A stretch of 64,000 nt of DNA from Sthenelais limicola (GCA_942159475.1 OW804094.1:19945067-20009066); one strand, 5' to 3'. Counted from the stretch's first letter, positions 47,261 to 59,304 are shown. Numbers and translations: made by a program. The notes: generated from the sequence alone by a model not told the origin.

Positions 47261-48120
47261 CTGGGCTTCTTTACAAATGTTAAACCCATGACAGCACTTC
47301 AACACTCAGGAATGTCCAAGATGTATGAAAACCATTATGATGAAGTTGTTTCTCAGTTGCAGAGTAATTAGAAGATGCTAATTTCTGAGCACAAGGTAAG
47401 TGAAAGATCAGGATCCACCCCCTATCACTGGATTGTATAATTTATACACTAGACACTAGACATACAAACCGACCAAATGGGGCTTCCACTAACTCACCTG
47501 TCTCACATTGGCCATAAATAATGGATAGTCGTCATGTTCCATTTCAGCTAATGTATGTTTTCCTGAGTAATGTAAAGTTAGTCTTAGTATAGAGGTAATG
47601 TAATTTCAGTTGATCTACTTATTATGCTCTGTACATCTTATTCTAATGGGATGATACATATTTTGGCATACTGGGAAGCCATTCCACTATGTTTTGTGAG
47701 CGATTTCCTAGAAAAGAGGGTTTAAAAAGGGTTTAAATTTAGGTTTACATCCTCTTCTTTTATGGCCATCTGTTTACGTCTGACATTCTATAAAAGCTCA
47801 GTAACTGGACAACCACCAAACCTGAGTCAAAGAGGTTCAACACTGCATCAAAAGAAAGAATGTAAGGTCATAGTATCATTGCCTCTTACCTTGACTTCCC
47901 GTCAACTCTCTGAAGGAAAAGAGGCATTGTTCTTCCCTTCAGAATTACTCTAACAGTACCCTCTTTATGTCTCCATATCTATTGTTCTCAATTTCCCTGT
48001 CTCCCTCCCTGTCTCTATCTGTGACGTTCTGTGTGCGTCTCCCCATCTCCATCCTACGTATACGTATTTAATTCCTTCTTTATGCTCCATTATCTTTCCG
48101 ATTCAGTGATGTGAAATATA
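47261..48120 (-). promoter_or_regulatory. Upstream block and putative exon 1 of family copy 3
   Basis: On the minus strand the first-exon motif has its ATG at 47289 and a donor CCAG|GTAAGA at 47261/47260. Upstream (higher coordinates) follow the conserved segments for GGATCCTGATC (47410), CATGACGACTATCCATTATT (47523) and, up to 48060, the AGGGTACTGTTAGAG / GAGACAGGGAAATTGAGAAC sequences also found before copy 4. Confidence 0.65.
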
Positions 48121-50759
48121 AATGACTCCTTTATATTAATATAGTCAACACCACTGCTGCCACTCCAATTCCAAACCTAGCCTAGCCAAATCCCCTCCTC
48201 ACTCTCCTTCGCACCCACTTTGCAGCTGGTTAAAAAAAAATTGCTGCAGATATCCTAAACATCTGGAATTCAGCTGGAATGATGAGCACCATAACCAGGT
48301 AAAGGAAACATGCAGGATGCAAGATTTTATTTCCACCGGTCATTTCCCAGAAAAATATGTGACCATGAGGCATCATGGTGTTGTGAGCATGGGAGTGCGT
48401 CAAGGCATTGTGGCGCACTTGTCCTGGGACTGCCTCAAAGTACTGCAGCATTTTTTACCTGGGAATGACTCAAGACATTGTGCAGTATGGATAGATGATT
48501 AATGATTAACCATCAAAGTTAATGTGTTTTACTCAGGTGTAATAATTACACTATAGAATTGAGTGATTTAAAAGTTAAAATATTGAATGATATAGATTCT
48601 TGTACCAGGAAACTGAATAAAATATATATATATATACGGTCACTAAAACTCAAATTAATAATATCATGATTAATTTTAGTTTTAGTGATAATGGAGGGTC
48701 AAAGAAATGGAAAAAAATGTTTGACTGTTAAATAAAGATTAATAAAACTAAACTAGGGTTGTTTCATTACTGCTAAAAGAATATCGGAAAGTTTTGAGGT
48801 ACTGTTTTACTTTTCCCATGGGCGCCTCGGTAGACTTTTGGTAGAAATTGGAAACATAACTCTGCCCCCTGCCATTTGAATTTCAGATGCATTTGCTAAC
48901 ACATTGGTGAAAATTAACGCTGCGGCAAAAAGAACTTGAGATTTCTTCTCAAAATACATTTTTTGAAATGTTGGAATTCAGAAAGAGCCCGATTTCTACC
49001 CCTAAATATATGTAGTTTCATCAAATGTGGTCTTTAGATGAGGAAGATAGGACAGAATAGGACAGAAACTTCATAGTTATATCATGCAGTAAGCCTAAAC
49101 AATACTTTTCAGGAATTTACAACTTCAACAGGCCCCAGGAGATAGATGGAGAGAGGGAAAGAGGGTAGAGAGATCGAAACAGAGACAGAGAAAGACAGGA
49201 ACTGAAAGTGTGTATACCACATAGAAATACAGGGACACAGACATGGCAAACAGCAAAGAGACAGCGACAGGGAGAGACAGAGACAATGTCTGAGCGAGAA
49301 AAGACAATTCCAGAGTTAGAGAGAGACAGGGAGGGCGACTGAAATAATGAGATATATTCTTGATACTTGTATAGCATGTATTAGTACTATTCCAAACCTA
49401 CAAAATGTTAAAATCAATGTCAACTGAAAATCAGTTAAATATTTTCATCCCTCAAATAAAGGAAGGGTTGCCTGTGTTTTTCACAGAAGGTAAATCATGG
49501 AGGATTTTAACCCTCATGGGGCATGGAATGCATAAATACATTCCCGTTGGCGTGGCATGTACTTATGCAATTGCATAACGGTAAATATTAATATATGTAA
49601 GATATGGATTATGAATATCATTTAGGACCATAAGTCACTAAGCTTCATGCTAGGGGGAGCCACTATCGGTAGAGTTCATGAGTCACCACCATGACTCTAA
49701 CCTTATGAATATTCATGCTGATTATCATTGGACAGCCAGAGGGACCCCCCCCCCCTTATGGCTTAATATGTAAGGTTACGCCCTATTGGGTAACCAGGTA
49801 TAATAATCATGATCGGATAATACCTGCGCATGCACATTACATGTATTGTATGTATAAATACTGAATTTTTCAGCCATTAAAAGTTATGTCTAAACAGGAC
49901 TAAATCGCTGCTCTTGTATTACTAGATCTAGGCTATACCATTGCCTAGACTCTAGATCAACGACGATATTATATCTCCAATACATTCTATCACTAGCACC
50001 ATTACCTCGGAGATATTCCATACATATCAGTATGGTTTGGAGAAAATGCACTCTATTTCAAAAAATAAATAGTTCTTCATTACATTTCTTTAGAAATGTA
50101 TTTTTCAATGATATTTCCTCCACTTTGTGAAATGAAAATCATTGCCATAGGAAATTACTTAACCCCTTTCAATTAAAGTAAGTGTGGGATTATTGGGGCA
50201 CCAGACAACAATCAGTAATGGCGCCTAAGGTAGGTGGCGCCAACGCATTTTCTAAGCAAAAGAAAAATAATCATACTCAAATAAAATACCATCGAAAAAT
50301 GATCTTAACCACCCTCATATAATATGATATATCATCAAAAAAAAACCTTACATACCTTTCCTTCCCTTCAAAAGGAATTAATACAAGTAAATCCTGTTTT
50401 TCTCTGTCTTGATGATAATTATTAGGTTCCTAATGTCCGCCATTGTTAAAACTGCTATGAAGCTTTCCCAAGCTATGTTTTACCATATTTTTTTATTGCA
50501 AATCCATTTATCCATGTAAATCCTGTTTACAATCCACACAAGTTAATATCTCCTCTAATATAATCTCAAATTCCAAAGTATTTGGTATTAAAATAAAGAA
50601 AATTGTATTATTTGGTATTATAGAAAATTGATGAATATATATGTTGTTTCTGCGGTGTCAATGTACATCATTCCTCACCCGGCATGGCTGTGATATCAGG
50701 ATTGACAACTTCTCATAGAGAATATGCTACATTGTATATACACTCCCTTAGTGACGCAT
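48121..50759. other. Shared intergenic region between divergent copies 3 and 4
   Basis: No gene found. It contains a small near-perfect hairpin (48640-48688), a GA-rich tract (49136-49335), a run of 13 C at about 49747, and a segment that may be a solo LTR. Confidence 0.45.
49597..50011 (+). repeat. Possible solo LTR
   Basis: A segment starting TGTAAGATATGG contains a TATA-like GTATAAATACTG (about 49853) and may end CAATACA. No target duplication was found, so this is a weak call. Confidence 0.25.
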
Positions 50760-51451
50760 AATGCTGACATCTGTTCTCAACCGAAGTGGTTGAGAAAGAG
50801 AAGAGGTCTAAGAAGGAGAAGGACGGAGATGGGGAGAGGCACACAGAATATCACAGATAGAGACAGGGAAATTGAGAACAATAGATATGGAGACAGGGAA
50901 AGAGGGTACTATTAGAGAATTATAAAGGGAAAATAGTGGCTCTTAGAACCCAGGGAACCCAGGGAAAATAGTGCCTCTTTGAACCATTTTTTCTACAGAC
51001 AGTTGACGGGGAGTTGTAAGAGGCAATGTTATTATGAGAATTCTTTCTTATGAGGCAGCGTTGAACCTCTTTGGTTCGCTGGTTTTCCAGAATAAGATGT
51101 ACAGATCATTGCCTCTATGCTAAGACTAACTTTACTCAAGTAAAGGTACATTAGGTGAAATGAAACATGACCACTATCCATTATTTATGGCCAATGTGAG
51201 ACAGTCAGGTGAGTTAGTGGAAGGCCCATTTGGTTGGTTTGTCTAGTGTATATACCATCTAGTAATAGGGGGCAGGCAGATCCTGATCTTTTGCTTACCA
51301 TATGACTTTTGCTTGTCTCACTGTCTACAGTGACCTTCTAATTACTCAGCAACATCTTGGAAACTTTTTCTTCATAACAGTTCTTATACATCTTGGACCT
51401 TCCTGGGTGTTGAAGTGCTGTCATGGGATTTACATTTGGAAAGAAGCCCAG
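50760..51451 (+). promoter_or_regulatory. Upstream block P1 and putative exon 1 of copy 4
   Basis: The forward counterpart of 47261-48060: GAGACAGGGAAATTGAGAAC, GAGGGTACTATTAGAG, AGTTGACGGGGAGTTGTAAG, GAAACATGACCACTATCCAT, and the first-exon motif with ATG at 51423 and donor CCAG|GTAAGA at 51451/51452. Confidence 0.65.
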
Positions 51452-52079
51452 GTAAGATCAGATTTTAGGTATGCATCGACCCTATACCTTGCTTCTGTCT
51501 ATGCATTCATGAATAGTCACTTGAATGGGTTGTATGTACAGCTAGGGATTGACTCTAACTATTTATTTTGTTGTGATATTGAAATATTGGTGGTACTTTT
51601 GGAAAATAAATATGTTTGTGAAGTGACTAATCATCATCCTCAACATCCTATAAATACAGTAAGTAATCAACTTCTGGGTCTGCCCCAAGTTCTTTACATA
51701 GGTATTGACTAAAAACTAGGTGTCACACTACCAATGTGATATATCTACTGCCTACACTGACTTAGGACCACTAATTTAAGGTTAGGTTTTGGGTTATAAT
51801 AAGCATTGTTATCAATCCATGTACTTCATTCCACCTCCAGGACAATATAAGAAACCGGTGCATAATAGTGATATAGCAGTATTGGTAGCCTGACAGCTAG
51901 TATCTAGACGCTTCCCTTTACATGTCTGTATAGCCTTAAATTTGTATTGACAGACTGTAGCACCCCTTGGTCTGCCATGGTCTTGGTAACAACCATTGCA
52001 AAACATCTTGAGACAGTCAATAATTCACAAGAATTAACAAAGATTGACCTGTAAAGTTGGTGGACTAACAGCAAGTGAC

Positions 52080-52300
52080 CAGCGGAGCACTATTGGCCAC
52101 TAGTCACTACTGCGACCCACACTGTTTTTAATACATGACTGAGACCTTCTAATTCTCTGCCAACAACTCGCCAAAAACTTCCATAACGATTCTAAAAGAA
52201 AGTATTGAAGTTTTGTCATGGAATTTACATTCAGAAAGAAGCCCAGGTATGATCAATGGTGGAGCTGCATTTATATATATACAAATTACATTGTAAACAC
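52080..52300 (+). promoter_or_regulatory. Second upstream block P2 of copy 4
   Basis: A second, shorter block has its ATG at 52218 and donor CCAG|GTATGA at 52246/52247, then GGAGCTGCATTTATATATA. It lies about 330 bases before the copy 4 signal-peptide exon, so copy 4 has two candidate first exons. Confidence 0.6.
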
Positions 52301-52576
52301 TGTATGTAGCTGTTGCATTGCTGGATGATATATATGAAATAAGTACCATTCATAATGCATCAAAAAGTAACAAATTATGATGTTTTTGAATATGTTATCC
52401 CAAATAATCCCTCTGTCTTAAATAAGAAATTAATGTCAATAGTAGCAAATTTCCAATATAAACTGGGAAAAGATCTTAAGCGATTATAATAGTCTGTTGT
52501 AAAAGAACTCTCTAAATTTGGTCTCTTTCTGTATGGCCCCTGGGCAGTCTAATGGATTCCTTGTTTATTCAACATC

Positions 52577-54185
52577 ATGGAAAATAATCACTTTATCTCT
52601 TTCTGTAGGTTCTTTCTTCTGGTGCTACTTCTGAGCTTAAGCCATATAAGCTCAACTCAAGAATGTGAGGATGGCTCCAATGGTGATGTTGTATTTGAGC
52701 GGATGTTACATTCAATCCTTCGTGGACAGGTAGATCGACCATTAATAACTCGAGCTGACATGATCAGGAATTTAGGAAACTGTGCAACTCCTGACCAGTT
52801 TGCCAGGAACATGATGAACTCCTTTTCTAGGTATGATCGATTTCCTTTCTCAAACTAAATGACCATTATTTTGTAAAGGATGAGAACTTGGATAAAAAAA
52901 AAGGATTCAATTGGAGGGATGTCTCGAAGATTGGTGTTGCTTTCTCTAATTATAGGTCAGAGACTCATATCATAAGAAGTTGTGAAGAAATGAAGGATTA
53001 TCTAATTCTAATCTTTGTTGCAGGTATGGAGTGGATTTATCACATCACCAGGATGCATATGAGAGAGAGGACAATGAGGATTACACTTTGTTGTTAAATG
53101 GGGCTAATGATGACAATTGGTTATATTCATCATATCATAAGGCCTTTGCTAAGTTCATCAATGAAAAGAATGCTTGGTGCGGTTGGAGGGTGATTGCCAA
53201 AAAGAACTTCACAGGACCTGCAGGAACTATTGTAGCAGGACAAATCTTGGTCTATGGAGTTGAAAGGTACAAACAGTGTAGATTTCATTATTTTTTTATA
53301 TATTAAACAAGGTCATTGGGAAAAAATTAGGTTAAATTGTACTTCATCATTTTTCAAAATAACTTTTAAAAAGTTGTGTTTGTACCAATGTGTTGATCGG
53401 AAGTAAACAATTTTCATAGACTTAGCAGAGCGGTGATAAGTAATCACTGTATACATCTTAACAATAAGGTAAAACAATAATGGTGGCTATAATTGAAACG
53501 TTATGGCTCTAAAGAAGGAAATCTGCAAGAATTCATTAAACTATATGATGGAGAAAGAAGAGGGATAAATTATGTCCGAAATGGTGACCATGGGTGTTTT
53601 GCGTGATGTGTCAACACAACATCAGTAAACTGCAAATCAAAAGATCACTTTGGACTACTTATGCTCCCTATTACCTTAAACTCATAAGAATTGGTAGATA
53701 AATTGATATTTCTCTATAACTGGGATATGGCAGTTTGATGTTCACAGTTTAGACCCATGCAGAGGCCTAAGAGAGTTGTGGGTTCAAATTCTTATGGGAC
53801 GGAAGTTTCACCTCTTTTGCCTAGGCACTAGAAGAAAACTAGCTTCATGAACTACTCCTGGCAAAAACATAAAAATAAGCCATATCCCAGATGTCTCTGA
53901 AACAAAATTATTACTAATCCTTGTAGTTTCTGATTACAAAATATTACTCAAACCTCATTACTCTCCACCATTTATTTCAGGTTCAGACTGAATGGGAAGG
54001 ATGAATGTGTCTGGTACTTTGACCCCAAACCCAGGTACCCTGGCCCATATGGTGCCATCCTGACAATCAATCATGAGGAGTGGGGTAATGGTGTCCTAAC
54101 TGGGTCCTATGCTGCAACAAGGAATGGAATATTCTCTGGTTATGGCATTTATACATTCCCTGCCATTCATGATAAAATTGAATAA
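52577..54185 (+). CDS. Secreted protein family, copy 4 (three coding exons)
   Basis: Exons are 52577-52830, 53024-53266 and 53981-54185, giving 233 residues. Donors CTAG|GTATGA and AAAG|GTACAA and acceptors GTTGCAG|G and TTTCAG|G are strong. The first coding intron is only 193 bp. The signal peptide is ISFCRFFLLVLLLSLSHISS, with the four cysteines and N-F-T sequon after it. The C-terminal exon is the most divergent of the set: GPYGAILTINHEEWGNGVLTGSYAATRNGIFSG. The stop overlaps AATAAA. The frame is intact and the compact structure suggests an active gene. Function unknown. Confidence 0.82.
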
Positions 54186-54287
54186 AAGGTAGTATATCAG
54201 TAGACTTCTGATATAGAACTACAGCCCAGTTTCTGCAATTTTCAGCATTCATTACTTCATTATAGAGGTATTTTTACAACACAAAAG

Positions 54288-54463
54288 AAATCCTTCCTTA
54301 GCTACTTTTGCATGCTAAGCAGCAGCTAGTAAGCAACTTTTATGAAAGGAATGTGCTATATAAAAAATGCTACTTTTTATTCCTACAATAGGAGTGTCCT
54401 ATCTAAACAAAGAAAATAGCTTAGCAAAGAACATTAAGTTGGGATTTCTTATGCAACAGGCCC
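54288..54463. repeat. MITE-like repeat B downstream of copy 4
   Basis: Located about 100 bases after the stop, the same place as in copy 1. It shares TCCTTCCTTAGCT, TTATTCCTACA.TAGGA and TTATGCAACAGGCCC with the copy at 21559-21726. Confidence 0.6.
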
Positions 54464-55460
54464 TTGGCTAGTTTATGGTCTGTTTTGATTCAACAAATTT
54501 AGTGGTGCTCAGAGACCAAGGAGGGGACCTTCTGACGCCGCTTCAGTATTGTGCATTCTGATAGAACTATATCTAGAATCAAATCCATCCACTTGATGGG
54601 GACTGTGAGTTCTGAATAAAATATTTGCATTTAAAATACAAGTATAAATGGAGCCCAACACACCGTTTTGTTTTCTGTTTAATGTGTGTTTGTGTCTTTT
54701 CTCTCTTTTTTAATGTGAAATTACTAACCATAAGATTAGAAACCATATCCTGACCTGGCGAATTGCTCCCTAACATAATCATGTCCTCTCCAATGCAATA
54801 TACCTTGCCATAAACCATATGAAAATTGATCACATAAGATTACCCTGTAGACAACATTTCTACTCTTCCGAGTAATCTAATGCGATCAATTTTCATATGG
54901 TTTATGACAAGTTTGATTTATTACTATTGTAAAAGGCTTTTCTGAAATTTCCAATTTTTGAATGATTTATGAATTATTGTAATGATGCTAGACGTTTTCT
55001 TCAAATAGTTAACAATAGTGATATCATAAACTATGGTTAATAATGGTAATAGCATTCATTTTTGAAATGAATTCAAACAAAGTAAATATTGATATCAACA
55101 AATATCTACCTAAAGTATTTTCTGCTTTTTGTTTCGCCCGATTCCTCCATAGTAATCATTACATTTATATGTGAGGCACAACATAATTTGCTGAAGTTGT
55201 TTCACTTAGTGTCTCTTTCTAGCGCTCACTGGCCCTCATTTTCTGTCCATGAATTCAACATCTAATAGCCCCCTTTACTTTAATTGTAGTATAGATATAT
55301 GATAGCACCAAACTAACTTTAGTCCAATAGGTTAAACACTTTATTGTAATAGCTGAGAATGCAGCTTTAAGAGTAATCTGGGTACCCTTGTCTGAGCAGC
55401 AAAAAAATTGTCCTCTACAAAATAGGGGTCATTTAGTTTGAGAAAGAAAATCAATTGTAC
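54464..55460. other. Non-coding; no exons 3-4 for copy 5
   Basis: From about 54950 the sequence is homologous to 45130-45480, the first coding intron of copy 3. The stretch contains no minus-strand match to the second or third coding exon. A small inverted pair CATATGAAAATTGATC / GATCAATTTTCATATG lies at 54816-54901. Confidence 0.5.
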
Positions 55461-55714
55461 CTAGAAAAGGAGTTCATCATGTTCCTGGCAAACTGGTTAG
55501 GAGTTGTACAGTTTCCTAATTTCCTGATCATATCAGCACGTGTTGTTAATGCTTGATCTGCCTGTCCACAGGAGATTATATGTAACATCCGCTCAAATAC
55601 AAAATAACCATTGGAGCCATCCTCACATTCTTGAGTTGAGCTTATATGGCTTAAGCACAGAAGTAACGCCAGAAAGAAGAAACTAAAGAAAGAGGTATAG
55701 TGATTATTTTCCAT
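55461..55714 (-). pseudogene. Orphan signal-peptide exon of the family, copy 5
   Basis: On the minus strand, 55714-55461 encodes MENNHYTSFFSFFFLALLLC... through FARNMMNSFSR and keeps the 254-nt size and donor CTAG|GTACAA. No downstream exons remain before copy 4's 3' end, and its upstream first-exon motif has lost both ATG and donor (58261-58310). The exon itself is undamaged, so the loss is probably recent or the exon is spliced elsewhere. Best read as a truncated duplicate of copy 3. Confidence 0.75.
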
Positions 55715-56315
55715 GATGAAGATTAAACAAGGAATCCAATAGGGCCAGACAGTTGGAGACCAGATTTAGAGAATACTATTTTCAAGAGACTGTTATGATT
55801 GATAGATATATCCAAATTCCCTTATCATTATGGTTACAATATTTATTTATTTTATTATTCATTCTAGAAATCTTAGTGTAAGAACTTCAGAAATGGATGT
55901 TGCAATGTTCAGCATTAAATATCTAACAGTGATTTCATAAACATGTGTTTACATGTTTCCATAGATCCGCTCCCATATTAAATACAGATTATTTGGGATT
56001 AATATGAATAAAAATGCATTTGTACACTTGCATTATGAGTCGTAGACATTTCCTGAATTGTGTCTGGCAATGCAAGATCTCAATATAACGTTTCAATTGC
56101 ATCCCTGATTGTCATAAAATGAAATCCCTTTTTCATCAAAATTCTTTGTCCTGATTTGTTTCCTGACATATTGAGGTACATATTTTCTGTAATTGGTAAG
56201 CTTAACTGATTTTTCGTATGTCTGTAAAATATCTATCCCATATTTGGTCGGTAATTTTGTCAATTTCGATGGTCACCTATAGAGGTCCTAACTTCATTCA
56301 AGACATTCAATTCAG

Positions 56316-58129
56316 TACCCGACGGGCAAATGAACGCGATTCTACGCGATTTTTAATGCGCAATCATCTCGCCAGAGTTCCGTGATGAGAGTGGACGCTT
56401 TTCACGCAATAATTATTGCGCAATGATTGCGTGATGATCACGCTAAGGGTATAACGCAATATTAGTGCAATAATTAGCAAATTCTGATGGCATTTGGGTG
56501 GGATATTTCATGCTCAATTTTCCCCTTATTGTATTGCTTTTTTGTAGAATAATATCATTCGGAATTACTCATAATTAATTCTCCATGGTAATACATCAAT
56601 TATTTAACATAATTTTTTGTCATCTCTTTCCAATTCAGCAGGTTTAGCTACCTGTAGGTGACATTAGTGTGTGTGCACTTGTACGACAGCTATAGTGCAC
56701 TCATAGCACCCATAGCATTTAGGTATACAGTTATATGGGGTGTTTTGATTATTACCTGTTTTAAAATTAAAAAAATAAATTACACTTATGAACTATTTAT
56801 TACTTGTAATGTTTCTAATCAAATAGTTAGGAACATATATAATGTATAAATGCTACATAGGTGTATTAGCGGAACTTTCATTATAAAACAAATTGTAATT
56901 GCACCCCAGTTACCAATTGCGCCACCTGCTGACAATGACATGTATATAATTAGTATTTAGACGTGATTTTGAATGCGCATTGTATGCGCAATTAACATAT
57001 ATGCCCAAGGGACATATATGCGATGAGAACCCTATTAGTTATTCAATTTTATCATTTGGTGAAGGGAATGCATCATTCCGCATTACGTTTTATTCCAGGT
57101 ATTGGATGAGAATTATAGGGAATTGGAGGAGAGAGAACTAATAGAAAAATGAAACTGAATGTACTATGGGGTGGAAAAATAAGGAAATAAGAAAGAATTT
57201 CGAACTGATTTGTTTTCTATGTCTAAACAGATATGAGTTTTGTGTACAATGTGCGTCATCAAAGCCTATGAATAAGTAACAAATTGAATTTGAGCATAGA
57301 TAATTTAGCAAAATGTATAATATGTGTAAGCCCTATTTATTTTGAGACTGTCATCCCGAGTCACGCTGTGTACTTTTGTGCTTATTTTGTACGCACATTG
57401 GGGCCAAAACTTATGAAAATAGGTACTAAAAAGTGTATATTTCCTGAAAGAGGAATTTGTTTACTTCATAATGATATAAAAATGATAGCAATGACATAAT
57501 TTGTGTTCACACAGTGAACGACGGATTGAAGTATGTCATTATTTTATCCAAATGCATATCCCAATGAAATCAAACAAATACATGACCTCGGAATTAATAT
57601 TAATATAATTGTTGTATTCTGTCATCTAAATATTACTTTAGATTTGTGTATCCATGGGGTTGCTTTGACTTGGTGTCAGAGAGTGAGTATATGTGTCAGA
57701 GAGTGTCAGTTGAGCGACAGTGGGTGTGAATGCCAGGTGAGTTAGAAGTGCCAGGTATTGTGGCCTCTTGTGGCTTCATTATGATGAGTATTTAGACGTG
57801 ATTTTGAATGCGCATTATATGCGCAATTGAGATCACACCCATATTATTGACTTTTAAAGAAAACATGTATTTGTAGATGAAATTGGTTAAGTAACACATG
57901 TTTAATACAAACATAAATGAATATGAATGAGAACTTGACCAAACACAAATGTGAGACTACCAACAACATGGGAGGAAATAAACGCAATGGATTTCACATA
58001 ATGGTAGCTAATGGCATGTCCATTACACTGTGATTCAAAGCCATAAGTATCACACTTCACTAGTTTGCAGTCAATCACAAAATGATCACATTGCTATCAC
58101 ACTCAATTGCACTCAGCGCCCGTCGGGTA
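56316..58129. mobile_element. 1.8-kb TA-flanked DNA transposon
   Basis: Ends are TACCCGACGGGC (56316) and GCCCGTCGGGTA (to 58129), with TA as target duplication. The homologous empty site in the copy 3 duplicate reads TTTAGTATGTCAACTGACCC (about 47090), with one TA and no insert. The inside has many GCGCAAT/ATTGCG motifs near the left end. A direct repeat of about 42 bp, beginning AGTATTTAGACGTGATTTTG, lies at about 56960 and 57786. No transposase motif was recognised in its short frames. Confidence 0.8.
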
Positions 58130-59170
58130 GGTCGACCTGTTTTGACCCATACCTATTCCCTTTCTAACAGACTCAGCATATGTTCCCCAATAATACTCAA
58201 GACTGGATAATGATCGGAAATATTCATTTTGAGTACATAACTTGCAAGATATTAAAGAGACTGTTTTGTGAGAATCTGTCCTGGGCTTCTTTCCAAATGT
58301 TAATCCCAAGACTGCATTTCAACACTCAGAAATGTCCAAGATGTATGAAAACCGTTATGATGAAGTTGTTTCTCAGTTGCAGAGTAATTAGAAGGTGCTA
58401 ATTTCTGAGCACAGTAAGTACTGAGACAAGCTAATGATTGAGTCATATGGTAAGTGAAAGATCAGGATCCACCCCCTATTACTGGATTGTATAATTTATA
58501 CACTAGACATACAAACCAACCAAATGGGGCTTGCACTAACTCACCTCACTCACATTGGCCATAAATAATGGATAGTCGTCATGTTCCATTTTAGCTAATG
58601 TATGTTTTCCTGAGTAATGTAAAGTTAGTCTTAGTATAGAGGTAATGTAATTTCAGTTGATCTACTTATTATGCTCTGTACATCTTATTCTCATGAGATG
58701 AAACATACTTTGGCATAGTGGAAAGCCATTCCACTATGTTTGTGTTTTTCCTAGAAAAAATGGGTTTGAAAAGGATTTAAATTTAAATTTACATCCTCTT
58801 CTCTTATTCCCACCTGTTTACGTCTGACATTCCATAAAAGCTCAATAACTGGACAACCACCGAACCTGATTCAAAGAGGTTCAACACTGCATCATAAGAA
58901 AGAATGTAAAGTCATAGTATCATTGCCTCTTACACTTGACATCCCGTCAACTCTCTGAAGGAAAAGTGGGTCAAAGAGGCATTGTTCTTCCCTTCAGAAT
59001 TAATCCAACAGTACCCTCTTTAAGTCTCCATATCTATTTTTCTCAATTTCCCTGTCTCCTACCCTGTCTCTATCTGTGACATTCAGTATGCATCTCCCCA
59101 TCTCCATCCTTCTCTTTCTCAACCAAATACATAATGTATTTCCTTCTTTTTGCTCCATTAAATTAATTGA
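58130..59170 (-). promoter_or_regulatory. Decayed upstream block of copy 5
   Basis: Homologous to 47100-48120. In the first-exon motif (58270-58310) the ATG is TTG and the donor GT is GA on the minus strand. The distal parts (GAGACAGGG..., 59010-59110) are kept. Confidence 0.6.
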
Positions 59171-59304
59171 ATTAAAAGTAGAAAGATTCATTGTTACGCT
59201 AAAGGAGTTCCATGGACTGATTGGGGGACGAGCTTCTCAATAGAGTGAGCCTCGGAAGAATCCAAGCATAGGATAGATAAGTAATCAACCAATGAAGGGA
59301 ATAA

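Noticed and set aside
51812..52006. Minus-strand 64-codon frame with Cys-rich start (FCNGCYQDHGRPRG)
   Set aside because: It resembles a zinc-binding piece of a transposase only vaguely and has no flanking domain.
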